NCBI GenBank assembly: GCA_031216445.1
Contig: CM062218.1
Span: 8,453,001 to 8,517,000 of the forward strand
Reading direction: 5' to 3'
DNA length: 64,000 bases
From: Lateolabrax maculatus
Lineage: Eukaryota > Chordata > Actinopteri > Acropomatiformes > Lateolabracidae
The notes beneath the pieces are model-generated. The model was not told where the DNA came from. It ran no database searches and worked only from the letters and a program-made list of their open reading frames with translations. Made by a program: the position numbers and the translations under genes. Positions 47,115 through 59,499 of the stretch are shown here, one piece after another; the first letter of the stretch is position 1; each line of letters starts with the position of its first letter.

Positions 47115-50100
47115 TCAGTCCTTCTTACTGTGGTTGTTGTTGAGGACAGTGTGGCCGTTCTGCACGTGGCCGTTTTTAAATTTTTCCCTCTGCTCATCGC
47201 CTTCGTCTTCAGACTCGGTCTCCTCTTTGTCGCTGCGCTCGTCCTCGACAATGTGCTGTCAGGTGAAACAAGACATACAATTTGTACAGTTGCTGGTTTG
47301 AGGTGAGAGTGTTATGTGGTGGATACGAAAATGCGGCGGTTCATACATTGCCTGGCAGGAATTTGACGACCATGCGCAAGATGAGCCAGGCCCAGAAGAT
47401 GTGCAGAGCCTGCAGCACAAACATCAGCCCGTTGAAGAAGTAGAAGCCGAAGAAGGGACGGTAGAGGGTGAGTGGGTACACACACGTCGTGTATATGATC
47501 CTGGACGAGGGGACAAAGGAAGAACAGAGAGTCCAGTCAGAGCCACCTACAGTCACCATCAAAAGCCCATTGAGAGGGACCACGACTGTACACAATGTGT
47601 CTGTTGTTCCATTTCCATTTAACTGTTCAAGCTCAAATTTATACAAATACATGACATTTCTGCAAATGAATCGTTGCGTTTTCCATCAACTACCTGTAGG
47701 CTAATAAATTCAGGAGGACATATTGCATAATTGAAATAAAGTAACTCTAACACATCATGGCATTTCATTTCTGCTTCCCACACAAGATGGCATTTTTGTT
47801 TTCTTAATGAATTGACTTGTCTCTTTTGAACAACGTGTACCGAGCTGCAATCAGGGACGATTTGATACGAACACTGAGTGGCAGTGACTGACAGTATAAC
47901 AGTACAAGAAGCAGAAAAGACCAAAACCAACAATGTGTTAGTCCAACTTCTTGACACACAGCCTCATAAAAAAAAAAAAAAACAAACAAAAAAAAACAAA
48001 ACAGCTGGGCTTGGGGCTATGTAACTTCTTAAAACAGCTGAGCGCTGTAAATTTTAGCAGATATTACTCAAAGAGAAGTAAATGGTGCACTTGTTGGAGA
48101 CTATTTTCAGCTGCGGATTAATACATGTTACCCTTTGCAAAAGCATGTCTCACTGATGTGTTTTACTTTGTGGCACAGAGGACAGACTTTGCCTTAACAC
48201 ACAACCCTTGTTAGGATAGATTAAATTTTGCATTGGCCTTTCATGGGATTTGTTAAGAAAAAAAGTAATTATGTAGGAAATTATTGCCAACTTTATCCTT
48301 TAAGTTTCCATCCATATAATGTCTGGCACTTCCATTTAGTGTTTTTAATTGAAAATGGCCATAAATATGTGAAAGCCTTGTAAAGGATGACTGTTCTTTT
48401 ACTAAGCGTCAATGTGCACATATTTCTCAAGTGTTTCTTTCACAAACAGGAATATTAGTGACTCATTACAGTTACAGTTAATCTGATGTAACAACATTTT
48501 TACCAGAACGGGAGGATTACGAGGCGGGTGAAGATGAAAACTGCTGCAAATGTGGTGAAGATGAAGTTGCAGGTTTTCCTCCAACCTGCGTAGTTGAACA
48601 TTTTGGCAGACTGGAAAGAAGGACAGAGAGATCAGAGGGTAACCTTTTAATTTATCCTCCTCTAGAGGGCAGACAGTGATATGTGTGAGGTGTACAGCAC
48701 TCTGACTTTAACATCATCATTGATCTATTTAGCAGTATTAAATGTTGTGTAGACAGGAGGGAGGGCAGCACATTTGTTGCTTTAATTATGTATACTGCTG
48801 TGTGATTCGAATTTGTTTCTTAAAAAGCCACAATCCCCCTTCTAGGTATATGAAAAAAACAATTAACTTCAAATATATATTTTTCTTTTTTCTTAACGCT
48901 AATGGCATCAAACAAATTACAATGTTTCTGATGTGTAAAATAAAAACACCAATAGTATCAGTGAACCACCCCTTTCTTTCTGCCATGTCAGCATGTGGTC
49001 ATACCTCCATTAGATAGTCGGAGGCATCATGCACTAACATGATCAAAGTCCCTCCACGGATGTAGTTGACCACCCAGGAGAAGGTTATGAGGACAATGGT
49101 GGCTACATGGTGAACTATCTGCTCTTTGAAATCCTTGAGAGGGAAAAAAAAAAAAAAAATTGGGACAAAAATAGATGGTATAAAAACAAAATCCAACATT
49201 GTTTGGTCACTTATTGATCAAGCTGTAAAGATTGGTCACTAATCGACACTGTGTGTGTCTGATAGATGTTGGTTTTACAAATGATTAACTCTCCACACAT
49301 AGCAGATTATACGGCTCTACGGCTATAAAAAGAAACTAAATCCAAATACAGAGGCAAAAAAAAGGTTGTAACAAAAAGTTACAAAATAAATCCTCACATT
49401 AGAGGCTGATTTCAACACAGGATCTCAGGAAAAGCCCAGAAAACTGTTGTTTTGTTTAAACAAATTAGTTCCTTTGCGTTTATAAGCTAGAGTTGTAAAA
49501 CAAGAGCTGGCACAGAGGTCTCGCAATTTGCTGACGGGCATGAAGGTTTGCAATCTTTCACAACAACGTTTAGACCTGGGACAGTCTGTCTCTCCACAGC
49601 TCCGGTCACACATTAACTCACGGGACAACTCGAGATGCAACATCCTCGCCTGGAGAGAGTTCATTTTGATGCTCGCTCACTCTGACTTTACCAAACTGAC
49701 AAAGTGGAATTCAACATTATCTCTAATGGCATTCTGAATGCTGACAGCTCCACTCAATATAATGCACAGTGTCAGGACGTCTTAATGGGGAAATCAATAG
49801 CTAAACCTCAAAATACACTACGAACACAATAGATCATTCTCTATATAACCTATGCACTCAGTGAGGGATCTCTTGATGATGGAAGGTTTGTGAGGGGTTT
49901 TATAGTACAGCGATAACAACGCTGAGGAGACATCTCTGTATCACTTACCTTACGTTTGACATCCGATGCTACGCTAAAAAGCAGCGAGATATAGAAGCCT
50001 AATTCGAGCATGTAGTACCAGTACTGTGAAGGCAACAGTGGCTGGAAGAAAGGACGGAGAAAAAGATGTTAGAATAACCAACAATAATTTCACCCGTTAG

Positions 50101-52490
50101 TTAGCTGAGTAATTTGGTAAAAAAAAAAAAAAAACAGGCAAAAGTAAAGAGTAGTACAGTAGTAGGAAGTACATTTCTGCACTTTTTCATACCATCAACA
50201 TACAAAATGGCATATCAATTTGTTTAAATTGAAAATAATATATAAAATATTTAAATCTTATTGAAGGAGAGATAATCCAGGTTACAGTACTGACATACCA
50301 TTTTTGGGAAGTCTTCCCACATCTGCTTCATATCATAGAACCATGGTTTCTGAGGTGAGATAGATACTCAATATTAATGAGGGTTTAAGTGTCCAACAAA
50401 ACACAACAAGCACTATCATGCAAAATTAAATTTAAGAAGCTGTAACATAATGCAAACCGATCAGATCAATAATTAGGTTTCCTGTTATGACTAGAGTCTC
50501 TTTCATGGTTTTGTTTTGTGAAATTACAAGATTTTCTGCCTGTTGTAACAAACGCTGAGTGCCAACCAGATTCTGACACAGTACTCACGTCAATAAGGGC
50601 TGCCAGGCCAGCAAAGAAAGCAAGAAGGTAAAACGTAAATCTCCAACTGCAAGAGAACGCACAACGCACATCATCTCAGAAATCCCATTCTAGTAAAACA
50701 TAATTTCAGACAGCACAAAAACAACATCCCACCAGCACACAAACAATGTTCAAACAATGGCACAAAGCTTTTGGGTTTAGTGGGGTGGGGGGGGGGGGGG
50801 TGGGGGGGGGGGGTGGGGGGCACATGTCACTTATTTAAACCTCAACTGATGGGATTACTTCAATGCGCTTATCATTTTGCAGCATTCTTCTGCTTGAACG
50901 TACAGTATGTATCCTCCTATCTCTAAAGTTTTGCAACAGCATTTCAAAAATACTTGCTCCCACTTTTTGGGTGTGTCAGGATTGGAGCCAAAACACTGAT
51001 GATGAAATAGCCATTAGTGCACCAGGGGACACTTAAATACAGTATATATAAATCCTTTTTGATGTTCTGTAGTAGCAACAAGTACCAAAGATTTACAGCA
51101 GCACAGTAAATGTTCCACTGTTTTACCAAACAAATTGCTGCTTTTACACCACTGGCTCGGGTGTTGCCAGAAGTGTAATATACTGAAAGTTTCAAGCAGT
51201 ACAGCAGATCTAATCTGTGTAAAAACACTGCTTCCGAGCATTTTCATCTTGTGACCACTTAAAACAAAGCAACGCCGATGTCCCAGCCCCTCATCGGAGG
51301 TTGGGTATATCTACAAGTTGTTAAAAGTTAGCGAGGAGTAATTTATCCTTCTTTGATTAATTTAAATTATCACAGGTAAAAATTTTTAGCAATTCAAAAG
51401 AAACATGCAAAGATTAAAGCAAAGCCTGAAAAAAAAAAAAAAAAAAACTATGATTTGCATTGCAAATATAGTTTACATAGGTAAGATGCTTGCCTATGTA
51501 AATGGTGAATGGGTAAAAATAACAAATAACAAAACCCTGTTTTAACTGAAAATACACCAAATTACATGATTTAAACATGATCAAAACCCTATTTTCTTGT
51601 GACTTTACTGTTAGTGGTCCAATGGTTATATTTGTAATCTAAACAAATCATGAAAAAAAAATACATTTCAAAATGAGTGGAAAAAGCATCTTTTACATCT
51701 ACTTCATGATTCAAAGCCGGCCATAAAAAACAGACAGATTTGAATGAATGACAGAAAATAAATCTGATCACTGGCTGAAGATGTTTAGCTACCTCGCTTC
51801 CCGAAATTTTTTGAGCTTGCTGGGCCGGTCCTGGTTTCTCCGCCGCCTGAACCATCGCTCGACCTGTCGCACTGAACAGCCCGTCTTTTTACTTAAACTT
51901 TCTAGGGAGCTCTGACAACAAAAGCAGGACAAGGAAAGAAGAGTCAGTACTGTCACATAAGACTTTACACCAGTATCTCTGAATTCTATGATTAGGCTCA
52001 AGCTGTGCTATTGCCAAAAGACAGGCAGTATGTATGAAGCAGTGCCAGTTTCCTAAAGTATGCAGGATGGTTACCTGTGCGGGATGCTTTGATGTGCTGC
52101 CGAAATAGGCCTCCAGGACGGGATTTGGAGGCGCACGAACCTGCTGTTTGTCACTCACTCCCAGGAGAGAAGCAAGAGGAGTCGCTACTGTCCTGGAAAG
52201 AGGAAAACACACAGGATGGAAAACAAGTCACAGAGATAAAAGCAAGATAGAAGGGTAGATTAACAGGAAAATGACACTGTGATAAGACATAACCAGTTGT
52301 CGCTGGAGATGACTCACCGCTCGAAAATCTGTCTGATGACCAGGAAGCAGAGAGCGACGGGTATAGTAGCCCAGAGGTCCCGTGGTTTAGGGAAGACTTT
52401 GCCATCGCGGTCCTCCAGGTCAGCCCAGCCGTGGCCCTCAGGAAACCAAATCCAGTCCGCCCATAACATCTCATTCAACCGAGACAACAT
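47115..52490 (-). CDS. cers2: Ceramide synthase 2
   Basis: Endoplasmic-reticulum enzyme that N-acylates sphingoid bases; CERS2 prefers very long acyl-CoAs. Exons: 52490-52318, 52192-52075, 51911-51793, 50646-50589, 50349-50299, 50041-49949, 49133-49005, 48610-48504, 47500-47347, 47255-47115. They give 380 residues, the same length as human CERS2. Order: first membrane span (ATIPVALCFLVIRQIFER), homeobox-like part (SKKTGCSVRQVERWFRRRRN), then the TLC domain with DVKRKDFKEQIVHHVATI and GGTLIMLVHDASDYLMESA (Lag1 motif with the HH pair and acidic residues). The tail is acidic (DERSDKEETESEDEGDEQRE), ending LNNNHSKKD, characteristic of CERS2. The ATG follows an acceptor; the untranslated first exon ends at 57685. 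The N-terminal N-x-T sequon expected near residue 19 is not present. Confidence 0.95.
50782..50820. repeat. Long G-tract with G-quadruplex potential
   Basis: Runs of G (4 to 13) separated by single T in a 39-bp stretch on +, within a cers2 intron, about 135 bases upstream of the 50646-50589 exon on the transcript. Confidence 0.95.
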
Positions 52491-53589
52491 CCTAAAGACG
52501 AAACAGAGAGAAAAGGATTGGTGGGTTTTTGAGAGGTAATAAAAAGATGCTTTCGTCTCCATTCAGATTTTCCATTAGATAAATTTAGCAACACACTCAG
52601 CTGTGACAATACCCTGAGAGGATGGAGAGGAAACGGAGAGGGCTGAGAGGAATGAGTATTGATTGGAGGTGATTAATCTCACTGGGCATCTGCAACAGGC
52701 ACCGTATCTGGGCACTTCCTGTTCCAGATGAAGGGGAATGATGTAGGGAGGATTTTGTACAGAAAACCTGTGTAAATTCATTTGGACTTCTAACCTGGAG
52801 TTTGGCACTTATTTCCATTCCTTGAAAAACATCAACTATTCCTGCAGCTGGATGACATATTTACTCTCAAAACATTGGCCCTGTCAGAAACCACTCCCCC
52901 GTTGACTCATTCTCTATATAAAGGATACTCAATAGTTAACTCAATAGTGAGCAGTAAATTGAGATTTGGGACACTAATTAATCATCATCAGTTTGCAATA
53001 CTGCCAGATGTAAAGTTTCTCAGTGGTCACTTTTGAATGTGTCAAATTTTTAACTGCACTGTGGGATTGTTAACAGAAACCATTGCCAGGGACACTTTTT
53101 TTTGTTCCATTGTGGATTTTTTTAGGGCAAATGGTGTACAGTAATAGCAAATAGGGAGTGATTTCAGACACAGGAATGTCTTAATAAATAAGTCACATTT
53201 CCAACAGTTGCTTTGTTGGACATCTCCAAAAGGCCTAATTTTTAATTAACAGAACTTTACAGATAAAAATGTTTGTATAGCAAAATAGAGACGTTCCAAT
53301 GATGTGTTTTACACAATCTAATAATATCCACTATAACCACTATAAAACATAGGACTCAACGACTACCCTTGCAAATGTATCAAACAAAACAATTGTGCAA
53401 TATTCATGGATGATTCATAACGTAGCAGCCGTTCAGAAGTGTGTTTTTTCCACTAAACCACTGAGTGCTTTATGAACCAACAGCAGTATTTTAAAATCAA
53501 TTATTTGACACACAGGAAGCGAAAAGATGTGAAAACTGTAGTGATGTGATTCACTTTCTTAGTCTGTCTGTGTTCACTTATTATATCTC

Positions 53590-53860
53590 AACATCTATAT
53601 TCTACATGGTGGAATGGCACAAAATTGTATACAGACATTCAGGGTGCCCAGAGGATAAATCCTACTGACTTTGGTGGTCTCCTGGCTTCCTCTAGCACTA
53701 CCACGTGTTGAGATTAAAATAGCTCAACAACTATTGGCACAGTATTTGGATACAGACATTTTGATCTTTGATCCTCTGCCCTTTCATCTAGCACTATCAT
53801 TGATACTTTGGTTTATGACCAAATAACCGCAAAATTAATGACCTTCCAAATCAATCTCAG
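53590..53860 (+). repeat. Teleost dispersed repeat ('CAGACATTCAGGGTGCCCAG' family)
   Basis: The wording ATACAGACATTCAGGGTGCC, CAGAGGATAAATCCTACTGA, CTTTGGTGGTCTCCTGGCTT and CCTCTAGCACTACCACGTG is a high-copy family I know from fish genomes. A second partial motif (ACAGACATTTTGATCTTTGATCCTCTGCCCTTTCATCTAGCAC) follows at 53750, suggesting an internal duplication. Class uncertain. Confidence 0.55.
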
Positions 53861-56800
53861 ATGTACTTTGGTTTTAGAGGCAACTTTTCATAGAGACAAC
53901 AGCATGGCTCTGGACTCTTTGGACTTTTTAAGGTGATAGTAAGCAGATTTTCCGTCATGTGGATTCCATAACTACAACAAGATTTCTGGCATGGATTGTG
54001 GTCTTTAACATTAGGGAAGGAAGTTGAGCACTGACTACTAAAAAGAAGCAACATCGGATACCTCGACACAGAAGACATCCTTGCTTGTTATTAGAGTCCA
54101 GAAACAGCAACATGATCTCCAGTCAAACAACCTAAGATGACATCAGTGCTGCTGTAATTACGGGCAACTCCTCAATAGAACACTAAGTCACCTGTGGACA
54201 TTTACAATGTCAGCTCAGCAGATTGTGATCATCATATTACTTCATTACTGCTGCGCCTTTGCTTCTACAGTCAAAGTTTTGTATCAAAGTATCAGCATCT
54301 TTCTGAAGCAAATCATTTAAGAGGGTAAATTCAGGTAGTCACCACTTCCTGACAGATCTCTTAACGAGGACTGTGTGTGTGGACTTTAACCTTACTATGA
54401 ATGCAGAGTAACTAATGCAGGCCACCTTTGTTAGCAGAGGAGTTTCGCTTCAATAGGATCACTGTTGCGGTTTTAAAGATAAATTGCCTCACCTTAAAAC
54501 AACAGCAGTGAAATATCAACTATCCTCTCTTTCAAAGTTAATCAGTGTGTGGATGAATTTGCGGCCTGTTTGCTATCTCTCGTGTCAGAAATATCCCAGA
54601 AGCTCCACAAACTCCAAAAACACTGAAATAAACACGGCTAAATTTCTCTTTGTGTCCACCATCCTGCTTAGCTGACCGCAGGTCACGGTGAGTCTTTTAA
54701 ATGCCTCAAATGGAGAATTTCTGTTTCTTGTGTTAAAACATGTTAATGAGTCCACATTTTGTATTTAGTCCTGCAGTGAATTGTGGGATTTGGGTAAACA
54801 CACTTAGGGTTTTCCTGTCTAACAGGGGTAACTGGAAACCAACATTGGTCCTGCAGAAGCTCTTATGTGTACATCCCACTTGTTAAACGCTGAGTACACA
54901 CTGTTTCTGTAGCTGATCTAAACTTAACACCTTACTTTTAATACATGTGACAGCAGATGAAGATTATTCCCAAAGTGGCAACATAACAAGCAACCAGAAG
55001 TTAAGTGGGGCACAGGTTATACGAAGTAAATATCCCCGTGTCTCTAGATGTTAGTGTTGGGCAGGTAAGTTTAACAGTATGGTGTGTTATTTCCCTACGT
55101 GTTTACTGACTGGAGAAGGTCAATAGCTGGCAGAAGAACAAGTCATACACTGCAAGCTCAAGTAAACTTCCATTAATTTTGTTTGCCAAATTATGTTGAC
55201 AGATCATCCAGTAGGGTGGTTTGTTGTAATATCCTCTATCCGTTCTCAGTTATTCTGGTGTTACAATATCATTGAATCCAGTGCCTCTCAGCTAATGTTT
55301 CCACATTTCCAACTTCAGACCAAAGTCCTCTGTGGCCCTCTGGCACCAATGGTCTAGTGTCTGGGAATAGGAGTGGTGCTTTTTGAGAGGCACCGCAGAA
55401 AAGAGTGACTTCGCCATCACTTTTAATTTGAATTCACATTTCACTCCTCAAAGCTGAGCAACATTAAGTACTGTACTAGGAAAAAAAAAAGTTACTCTCC
55501 CCATTGCTGTCTGTCTACAGTTCATCCTTGTGTACAATTGTTCTCAGATTGTTTGTTGCCTGCAATGAACTGCTTCATCCTTTTTTAAACATCTCTTGCC
55601 TTGTGTGTGATGTCTGTCCTCTTCCCACCTAAAGGTTTCTCAATGTCTCCTCTGATCTGTATGCTTTATATATGTTTGTATGTATTTTCTTTCATACTAC
55701 TATTGCAACATTATTTATTTATGTGTTTTCTGCTTATCTATTGCATCACTGTCTGTCCTAGGAAAAGCTTTTTATTAGGGTTCTCTCAGTCACCTTTTAC
55801 CTAGTTAAAGAGATAATCCAGCTGTTTAGTATTGATTCAAAGTTGAAAGGCGATTGCGAGATTTTTAAATGTCAAATGTTTGCAGAAAAGGCCGAGACAT
55901 CTTGACTTTTAGTCCCTAGTATGGGTCAAGCTCCAAAAAACAACAAATCCTACACTTCCCATATCATTAGACCCCTCCTGTGTCCTAGATGCCTGCTTCT
56001 TATAAACTCCACAGCCCAAGTTTATATGGCAGGCTTCCAGCTAAAAAGGTACTATGTGTAGTTTTTGACAACTGGCAGCACTATGGAGCAAGATTTTGGT
56101 TGTACTTGTGCATGGGCACAGGGTGATGCAATATACATTACTGTCAATAATTGCACTGGTCAAAAAGATGTGGGTAATGTGCCAAGAAATGCAAAAGAAG
56201 AACCAGCAGAAGCCAGGAAAGATGACTTCAGGCTCGTAAACATGGGTGTAAGCAATGCAGGTTTCAAGATGCTTTATAATATTTTATTTTATCGGCACTG
56301 CAAATGTTATACTAGGAAGGAACTGCATTTAACTTGCTCGTTAGGCCACAAGTATACACACAACGTGTTTTGGTGGGTAAACACTGAATATAAACATAAC
56401 TTTGGTTTGGTAACAAAAAAATGCCTATTGGGCAGCTTTAAAACATTTCCGTCTCAAGCCCAGGCTGGGCATTTTTTTAACTTTGGAAAGCTCTCTCCAG
56501 AGCCAGCGAAGACATTAAACAGCTTTTTTTTTTTCTTTCACAGGCCAAATAGTACTCATCAAGACGACTTAACTGAACTTCATGTGCAAAACTGTGTGAA
56601 ATACCCCTTTAATGGGGATTCGTTGTAGAGTTTTCTTTGGTAACTAAAAGCTTGAAGGCCTTAGGCAGGCTTTACAGTCCGTTAAATCCGTGTATTGCAT
56701 CACACGTGTGCGATGTTTAAATGTTTAATGTAAATACGGTTGACTTGACTTCCCTACCAGAAAAGCTCACATCTAATACCTAAAATAGCGTCCATGTTCC

Positions 56801-57388
56801 TCGGTTTTCAGTGAGGCTGGAGGCCGCTGTGTGATCTCCACCGGAGCTCCTCAGTCAAAGTTTGGCAGCCTCCGTGTCTGCCACAGCTCGCTACGCCGTT
56901 TGCGTAAACTCGTGCAGGGAGTGGTTGGGTGCATGGCGCAAGCGGGGAGTCTCCCGGACATAGCGGGACGGACGGCCTGACTCACCGAGATGGAGCTTTG
57001 AGCCACTTTCTCTCAACGCCGAAACTGGCCAAGTCGCGTCAAATGTCCACCGCGGAGGGGCCGGCGTGCACTCCTCAGTCCCAAACCACCCACGCCGCGA
57101 GAGACACAGCTGGGGGCAACGTCGGCGCCATCTCCGCTTTACGCTAGAAAACTTTCTTTGCGCATAATTTGCCCCGGGAGCGTTATAAATGGCAGCTTCT
57201 AGTTTGGAAACAACTTCTGCATTTCCTCTCCCCCCCCTCCCTCCCTCACTCAGAGGGCGGCTTCTGGCGCTTTGTCGGCTAACGCTCGAAAGGTTTCCGT
57301 GACCTTGTCTTATCGCGGTTGTTGCTGAACAAACATCCCCGACATCAGGACAAGCAAAAGGCCTAATGTCAGCCAGCTACACGCTGAT

Positions 57389-57412
57389 GATGATGATGAT
57401 GATGGTGGCGGT
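57389..57412. repeat. (GAT)n microsatellite
   Basis: About seven GAT units just inside the first intron of cers2. Confidence 0.85.
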
Positions 57413-57684
57413 GTCACCGCAACGGCTCCCAACGGCCGAGGCGGCTTTCACTTAAGAGAAGTTTGATGAGCGCCCCCCCCCTCTTCGCTTAAAACTTCAC
57501 ATAAATCCTCTTTAAAAGGATGCGACTCCGCTTTTCCGTCCAAAAACATATCAGCCGGAGGTGAAGTGTGTGTTTTTTGGGGTTTTTTTAGGTTTTAGAC
57601 GGAGCCCGCGTCGAGCTTTCTACGAGCCCAACGGTTAACTGACACGGAGGCATCGTCGGTCGTGTAACGGTGCAGCCAACTTAC

Positions 57685-57990
57685 CTCTCGTCGCGTCACC
57701 GTGTGCGGGTACTGTGGTCTCGAAATGTGGCGGCTCCTCTTCCTCTCCTTCTCCTTCTTCTTCTTCTTCTTCTGCCGCTGCTGCTCTTCCTCTCTTCTTG
57801 TCGAGGGCCGATGGGGGGATTTCACGTAGTCCTCGCCATCGGAGACACTCGGAACTTGTTGATCGCAATCCGCGTTTTTTTTTTTTTTTTTTTTTTTTTT
57901 TCCTCTAGTTAACCTCAGCTCCGCCACATTCACGGGAGGAGAAGAAGAAGAAAAAAAAAAAAAAAAAAAAAAAAAACTGTGTCGCACTTT
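57685..57990 (-). promoter_or_regulatory. cers2: cers2 promoter and untranslated first exon
   Basis: The perfect donor GAG|GTAAGT on - (GT at 57684-57683) defines the end of an untranslated exon at 57685. Further right lie TTC repeats (57752-57777), a T26 run (about 57876-57901) and an A-rich run (57945-57976). CpG-rich sequence extends on both sides. The transcription start is not determined. Confidence 0.6.
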
Positions 57991-58317
57991 CACCCCCTTC
58001 TGACTCTCCCTTTTTCGGTTGGACCGAAGAGGGGGAAAAAATAATTGGTTTTACACTTTTCCGTCTGATCAAAGTGCTCTGAATGGGCCTCGGCTTGTTG
58101 CAGTACAGCCGGGTGCTTCAATTGGTCGCTGTAGTGGATATTACGGTAGTATGTTAGGAGTGGGCCGGGGGGGGGGCGGGGAGCAGGCTATTTAAAGTGA
58201 CGTGAGCCTGTCCGCTGTGTATGGAGGGTGGTTAGTGCCACGAGAGGCAGCAGGCTGACGAGGGGGAGACGTGTCCTCACCCACTGCAGGTCATCAGGGG
58301 TGGAAAGTCAGCTCAGC

Positions 58318-59480
58318 GCGTTGACCCAAGCACTGCACTTTAGCACAGTTTCGATGTACTTGTGTGTTTGAGTATTTTTATTTTTTTTTTAAGCTACTTT
58401 ATACTTCTACTACTTAACTGCATTTCAGAGGGGAATGTTGCACATTTTACTCCACTACAGCTTTAGTGACTTTTCAGACTCAGATGACATACATCCACTA
58501 ATAAATTGCGATGTATTATTATCGATTACGATACCCAGCTGTAAATAAAGTAGGTGAATTTAGCTCCACCTTTACCAGCTGCACCCTTAGTGATGCTTAC
58601 ACATTAATGCATCAGTAATCAGGCCTATAATGCTGTAATATTATATATTATTCTGAAATGGGCTCTTCTGCTTACTAAGTAAATTTTTTTTTTTTTTTTT
58701 TTTTTGGTGCCTTATCTAATAGTTTTGTGCTTTTACTAAAAGGAAAGTTTTGCTGATTTTCAACCTTATCTCTATCTAACCCAGTCAGGGATATAGTGTG
58801 AAAAATGCCTGCAGTTGTTGCCAATAATCTCTGTGTCTCTGGGGCACAGCTGCAAAATCTGTTCTTCCGGCATCAGCGCTGTCATTTGACATGTACAGTC
58901 ACGTAGGTGAGAGCAAGGAAGAACAACAGGGTATTTCAGCCTGGGTCTTTACTCTCTGCCTCTCGCTTGTATTGCAAACTAAATACGTTTCCAACAGCGA
59001 AAAATGACATCCCAAAATATGAGTGGAGAGGACATTATGGGCCAGGATTCATTTTACAGTGTTTTGGCTGACATGGATATTCAGCCGTATTTATTGGAGC
59101 CAGACTATACAGCTGAAAAATGCAGCAGGCGTCACAAGCTCGTGCGCAATGTATCCTGGTACATGTAGGCACTGCTTTCTCGGTCATTATAGCACGCACT
59201 GAGGAATTTATTGCTTTAATTGGCTACATTTACGATCAACACTACATTGGACATTTACCTTTAAGTAAAACTTTGAATGCAGGACTTTTACTTGTAACAG
59301 AGTATTTTTACACCCTGGTTTTGCTGCATTTACTTAAGCCTAATGATTACTTTTACACTTTTGGTACTTTACGTACTTTTTGTTGCCAATACTTAATAAG
59401 TACATTTTGCAATGCAGGACTTTTACTAAGTTTTACTTGTGAGCTATTTCTTATTAGGCTAGTTTTAGTGTGGTAGTTCA
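58318..59480 (+). repeat. Teleost high-copy repeat ('CTACTTTATACTTCTAC' family), interrupted by a nested insertion
   Basis: Part one, 58360-58700: GAGTATTTTTATTT, AGCTACTTTATACTTCTACT, GCATTTCAGAGGGGAATGTT, TTTTACTCCACTACAGCTTT, CTCCACCTTTACCAGCTGCA, TTCTGAAATGGGC. Part two, 59270-59460: AATGCAGGACTTTTACTTGT, AACAGAGTATTTTTACAC, then an imperfect second copy near 59420. These are halves of a repeat I know from many fish genomes. Foreign sequence including a 54-codon frame (59004-59168) lies between them. Confidence 0.55.
59004..59168 (+). pseudogene. Short transposon-associated ORF fragment
   Basis: 54 codons from ATG to TAG, containing VLADMDIQPYLLEPDYTAEK. The 'IQPY-x-x-EP-x-(Y/F)' block resembles N-terminal peptides of fish proteins that carry a P2X7-C-terminus-like zinc module and multiply in their genomes. 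No downstream Cys-rich part follows, so this is a first-exon copy or remnant. Confidence 0.35.
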
Positions 59481-59499
59481 CTTTTTTACCTTGGTAGTT

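Larger units (their letters stand above)
52492..57684 (-). other. cers2: First intron of cers2
   Basis: About 5.2 kb between the untranslated first exon and the first coding exon. Includes a dispersed repeat at 53590-53860. Otherwise no conserved coding sequence. Confidence 0.55.

Noticed and set aside
56065..56628. 187-codon + strand open frame in the cers2 first intron
   Set aside because: No recognisable domain and no supporting splice signals; composition looks like repeat-derived intron sequence.
57595..57993. Lys/Glu- and Ser/Leu-rich frames in the cers2 leader
   Set aside because: Products of TTC and homopolymer repeats, not conserved proteins.
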